Assembly (NCBI GenBank): GCA_001766655.1
Contig: MJCC01000004.1
Location: 67,189-131,188, forward strand
DNA length: 64,000 bases
Direction: 5' to 3'
From: Phytomonas francai
Lineage: Eukaryota; Euglenozoa; Kinetoplastea; Trypanosomatida; Trypanosomatidae
The notes beneath the pieces are model-generated. The model ran no database searches and was not told the DNA's origin. It worked only from the letters and a program-made list of their open reading frames with translations. Position numbers and translations under genes: made by a program. Each line of letters begins with the position of its first letter. Position 1 is the stretch's first letter. Below are positions 60,969-64,000 of the stretch, piece after piece.

Positions 60969-61887
60969 TCGCGGCGGTGCTTTATTCCTTTTTTTTTCCT
61001 TTTTTTGGGGGGGGGAGGGGGGATACGATCCGCTTTCGCGACCTTTTGCTCGGAAGGGAAAGGTGGATATGTGTTAATCACGCTAAAGAAGCGAAATCGT
61101 AGCCGGGCGACTTTTATTCTAATTTGTTTTCGTTTTTCGACAAAGAGGAAGCCTCTCGACCTTTCAAATCTATGACCAGCCAGTCAACAGTTCCTTTCTT
61201 TTTCTTTTTTTCGTTAGGCGGGAGGGGCGAAGAAGTCTACACTCTGAAGCGCTAACCTTTGTGCGAAAATATAAGCAATAATAAAAAAAGAAGCATAAGT
61301 GACATAAAACAAAAAGAGAAAGATAAAGAGAGAGAGGGAGAGAAAGTTGGTATCAACAGAGCAGATAAAATAAAAAGAAAGAAATAGGTTACAAAAGAAA
61401 TAAAACTACCACTAACGCTAACACATAAAGCATACGTAACTTCTTTTTTTTTTTTAATATTTGTCATACGGTTTATTATTTCTTAATAAACAAATAACAA
61501 GCAACCTGATTGATTGGTGTTTGCGAATGCCACGTTTTATTATATGAACTATTAGACCCAACAATAGATAATCTAAGCAACGCAAACCTGCTCTTAAAAT
61601 TACCCTGGAGAACGAAAAGCCGGGGTTGCTCCGCGCGATGGTGTCCTAAAGCCATAACTATTCGTCGTTTCGTCAACCGTTGTCAACACAGAAGAAGAGA
61701 AGGCCAGAAACCAGACTGTGCTTGTTAAAAGAAAGTGAAAACGAAGAGGCTCGATTTAATATTTATTCCAACGCCGCTGCTGGGGTTTTGGAGTGGCGAT
61801 GGTGGAAACCCTACGCGCTTTCAGAAAAGGGAGACCCCCTAAAGGTAACACCGGAAAAACGGCTACCGCATGCGCCGCCGGTTTCCA

Positions 61888-61909
61888 CCGCCTAGCTTCG
61901 AAGAGGCGG
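61888..61909. other. Stable GC-rich hairpin in a noncoding GC-rich pocket
   Basis: CCGCCT (61888-61893) pairs perfectly with AGGCGG (61904-61909); the loop itself is the self-complementary AGCTTCGAAG type. It lies inside a 240-base GC-rich block without a convincing reading frame. It may be a structured RNA or a decayed gene. Confidence 0.35.
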
Positions 61910-62120
61910 ACCTTTAGAGAAGCCTAAGAAGATATCAACGCTCGCGGAAGCCACACTACGAAAGAAAATGTGAAACGAAGGGGCTGAACCCCCCTCCCCC
62001 TTTCACACAACCGAGTGATTCACATGTCTCATTCCCCTTTCCTCCTCACCCATCTCACTCCCAACTACACACACTACACAATGTCTCTATATTTTTGAGA
62101 TTATTCGCGCTCTTAAATGC

Positions 62121-62174
62121 ATATATATATATGTATATATATATATACATATAAAGAAAGAGAGAGAGAGAGGG
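62121..62174. repeat. TA-rich run followed by (GA)n
   Basis: About 32 bases of AT/GTAT units and then GA units. On the transcribed strand the GA part is a CT tract, as in the spacer upstream of GSK3. Confidence 0.85.
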
Positions 62175-62229
62175 ATAGGGCCTTGACCTTTAAAATGGGT
62201 GAAAAGGGCGTACAAGGTCGATGCATCGC

Positions 62230-62997
62230 TCAAGAAACCAACGGCGTGTTTGCGTGGACGATAGGCTTTGGGGGGGGTGGCTTCTTTCGGAGTTCCTTTG
62301 GCGGGGGCTTCCGCTTTGGCTTCTCCCACTGCGGTGGAAACAAGAGAAAGAGCTCGATACGAAGCATCGTGAAGAGCAAGCACCACATCACGATGAACCG
62401 CAGCCAGGCCTGGAAGGCGATCTCGTTGAGCTCAAACGGGGTCCGGCGAGGGTCCTTGCGCGCGGCCTCGTCGTCGTCGTCGTCGTCGTCAAACGGGTTC
62501 TTGCGGACCTTTCCGGTGTGCATTTCGGTGTAGAACTCGTCGTAGCTGACCTTGCTCCGGCCGTGGGTGCGAGTGGTGTAGTGAAAGCCGCTATATCGAT
62601 TTCCGCCATCCCCCCCCCCTCCCCCCCCGCTCGTGGGGCTGCCGTCCTCGCCTTTTTGAATCCACACGCCGGACTTTACCTGGTCGTAGGCGGCCTGGAT
62701 CTCCTGAAAGCGCGCGTGGCTCCCGCCGGGGGCGTCGGGGTGGTGTTTGCGGGCCATCACGCGGTAGGCCTTTTTGACCTCCTCCTTTGAGGCCCCTTGT
62801 TTGATCCCGAGCACCGCGTATGGGTTTTGCGAGCTCGCATGCCGCTTTGGCGAAAATAAAATCGGGGCCAACGCGTACGCGGCGCGAAAGCCCCCGGGGG
62901 GGAAGTCCGGCGACGAAAAATGGGGGGCGGCGCGAGATCCGGCGTGGGTGGTGGGCACCCGGCGAATGCCACTCCTAAGAATTCTAACCGAGAGCAT
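62230..62997 (-). CDS. Mitochondrial J-domain (DnaJ) protein with one membrane segment
   Basis: Protein of 255 residues. The N-terminus (MLSVRILRSGIRRVPTTHAG) is a clear mitochondrial presequence. The J-domain spans about 58-115: NPYAVLGIKQGASKEEVKKA, VMARKHHPDAPGG with the HPD motif (81-83), and FQEIQAAYDQVKSG. No G/F-rich region or Cys repeats of type I proteins follow, so it is type III. Low-complexity stretches (Gly/Asp, then eight Asp in a row) come next. A hydrophobic helix at about 205-225 (LRFIVMWCLLFTMLRIELFL) likely spans the inner membrane, followed by a Pro/Lys-rich tail. J-proteins activate Hsp70; the partner is probably mitochondrial Hsp70 on the matrix side. The client cannot be inferred. 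Confidence 0.88.
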   Translation of the reverse strand: MLSVRILRSGIRRVPTTHAGSRAAPHFSSPDFPPGGFRAAYALAPILFSPKRHASSQNPYAVLGIKQGASKEEVKKAYRVMARKHHPDAPGGSHARFQEIQAAYDQVKSGVWIQKGEDGSPTSGGGGGGDGGNRYSGFHYTTRTHGRSKVSYDEFYTEMHTGKVRKNPFDDDDDDDEAARKDPRRTPFELNEIAFQAWLRFIVMWCLLFTMLRIELFLLFPPQWEKPKRKPPPKELRKKPPPPKPIVHANTPLVS

Positions 62998-63518
62998 AAA
63001 TGGGCTTATCCCGCCAGAGCTACAGTGATGATCCCTAAAAAAAAAGAAAAAAAAGGATTCAATTTTTGGTTCTTAATCACACCTCAACAATGGCAGAAAA
63101 GAGTGAGAGGCAGTGATGGTTTGAAAGAGCATAGACAAAGGGATTAAGTGGGCGGACTGAGCCCATAAAGGGTAAACACAATGAAGTCAAAGTGGAAACC
63201 TATATGTACCAGCAACAAAAAAATTCGTGGCTTTTGCGATTGCTCCACAATGCAGAGTCTTTGTCGTGGTTTCGATAGCAGAATAATGAAACGTCAAAAA
63301 AATAGGCAGGTGTCTATACCCACCGTCTAAGTAGAGTACCCAACGGAGCAGCCTATCAAAATGGTAAAAAAAAAGATTCAGAAAAGATGGGATGGAGACC
63401 CCGCGCGGCGAGGCGGCGTTGGCATCCCGTTCTATACCCTCCCCACACACACACCGTGGAGGATGTCCACAGCAAAAGACGTAGCGGTCTGTAAGGGAAG
63501 GGCGCTAGGCTGAATTCC
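62998..63518. other. Intergenic spacer
   Basis: No gene seen. It includes an A-run near 63037-63055 and GC-poor DNA up to about 63390. Bases 63390-63520 grade into the GC-rich island at the right edge. Confidence 0.55.
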
Positions 63519-63873
63519 TCAGCCCCCCTCCCCCCGTAGAGAGCAATCGGAAAAAAAAAAGAGAGGGGAGAGGGGGAGCACGTCGCCCTCCTCCCCCGTA
63601 GGCCTCGATAGATCGCGAAGGAGGCCGAGGCCTTTCCCGCAGGCGGGGCGGGCCAAAGCGGCGCGGACGGCCTCGTCGTCTTCGATGCGCGGCCGGTTCG
63701 GGCCCCGCCGAGAGACGCGTCCGGTGCGAGGGGGGCTTTGGGGCCACGGGAAGCCTTCACGGCGGCGGCGGCTTCTTGGCTTTATTTTTCGTCCTCTTCA
63801 AGCCTATTGACTTGTTGGAATACGATTGGTAGATAAGGGGAGGGGGAAGGTCGATTGTGGAGCGAAAAGGCAT
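63519..63873 (-). pseudogene. GC-rich, frame-broken coding-like island
   Basis: A GC-rich block like the coding sequences to its left, but no single frame runs through it. An ATG at 63873 opens a 38-codon frame ending KKPPPP and a TGA at 63757-63759. Beyond it, another frame stays open to 63519 and reads like protein (RIEDDEAVRAALARP, GLGLLRDLSRP) but has no start. A length difference near the CCG repeat at about 63760-63772 could join them. It may be a small gene with a sequencing error, a decayed gene, or chance. Not recognised. Confidence 0.3.
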
Positions 63874-64000
63874 AAGAAAAAATATAATACCATCTAACCC
63901 AATTTTTTTTCGATACCATTCTATTCATCCCGGTTCATTTCACACCATTTTACCCGTTCTCAGTATCAAAAAGACTTCAATGAAGGGCAGACATCCCCCT

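Larger units (their letters stand above)
60969..62229. other. Intergenic spacer, 1.26 kb
   Basis: No convincing gene. It holds a T/G homopolymer run (60987-61020), plus-strand purine tracts (61307-61345, pyrimidine on the transcribed strand) and a GC-rich pocket at about 61745-61985 with a stable hairpin, listed separately. The TA and GA run at 62121-62174 lies just below the J-protein stop. Confidence 0.55.

Noticed and set aside
61680..61895. 71-codon frame in the GC-rich pocket
   Set aside because: Starts at a non-ATG codon and shows no domain; hairpin structure seems a better lead.

Overview
The window looks like nuclear DNA of a kinetoplastid protist, most probably a trypanosomatid. All recognisable genes are uninterrupted by introns and packed head to tail on one strand over tens of kilobases. 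Their products are eukaryotic (cohesin SMC1, a FYVE protein, a tubulin-folding cofactor, a GSK3 kinase, mitoribosomal and other mitochondrial proteins). Long pyrimidine-rich tracts ending in AG lie upstream of several start codons, as expected for trans-spliced polycistronic transcripts. A broken leishmanolysin (GP63) copy and a sequence resembling the Pr77 hallmark of trypanosomatid retroposons point the same way. TAA, TAG and TGA all act as stops. The species cannot be named from the sequence.

Layout. Bases 1-36,000 are a plus-strand gene array: an AGC-type protein kinase (its start lies outside the window), tubulin cofactor E without a CAP-Gly domain, a NYN-like mitochondrial protein, a degenerate TatD-family protein with a zinc ribbon, two proteins I do not recognise, a YbaK-type tRNA-editing protein, a 2,416-residue protein joining an E2-like (UBC) domain to a parallel beta-helix, and a DDX60-like Ski2-type helicase. 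At about 36.0-37.8 kb this array meets a minus-strand array head-on, so this is a convergent strand-switch region where transcription should end.

From 37.8 kb to the right end every gene is on the minus strand, transcribed right to left. Bases 37.8-46.7 kb hold an unrecognised protein, a probable mitoribosomal protein mS26, a FYVE protein with a myristoylation-type N-terminus, and SMC1. Bases 46.7-50.1 kb are a gene-poor, AT-rich gap containing the GP63 fragment and a roughly 260-base retroposon-like sequence with HDV/Pr77-like ribozyme features. Bases 50.1-51.4 kb carry two small proteins with mitochondrial-type N-termini, followed by a 3 kb stretch without genes.

From 54.4 kb to the end the coding sequences are much richer in G and C than those on the left (GSK3, dephospho-CoA kinase, an NTF2-domain protein, two zinc-ribbon proteins, a mitochondrial J-protein), although the spacers between them stay AT-rich and are full of simple repeats. 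This compositional step, the E2/beta-helix fusion, the DDX60-like helicase and the ribozyme-like element are the most interesting items. Functions rest on motifs read by eye; no database search was possible.
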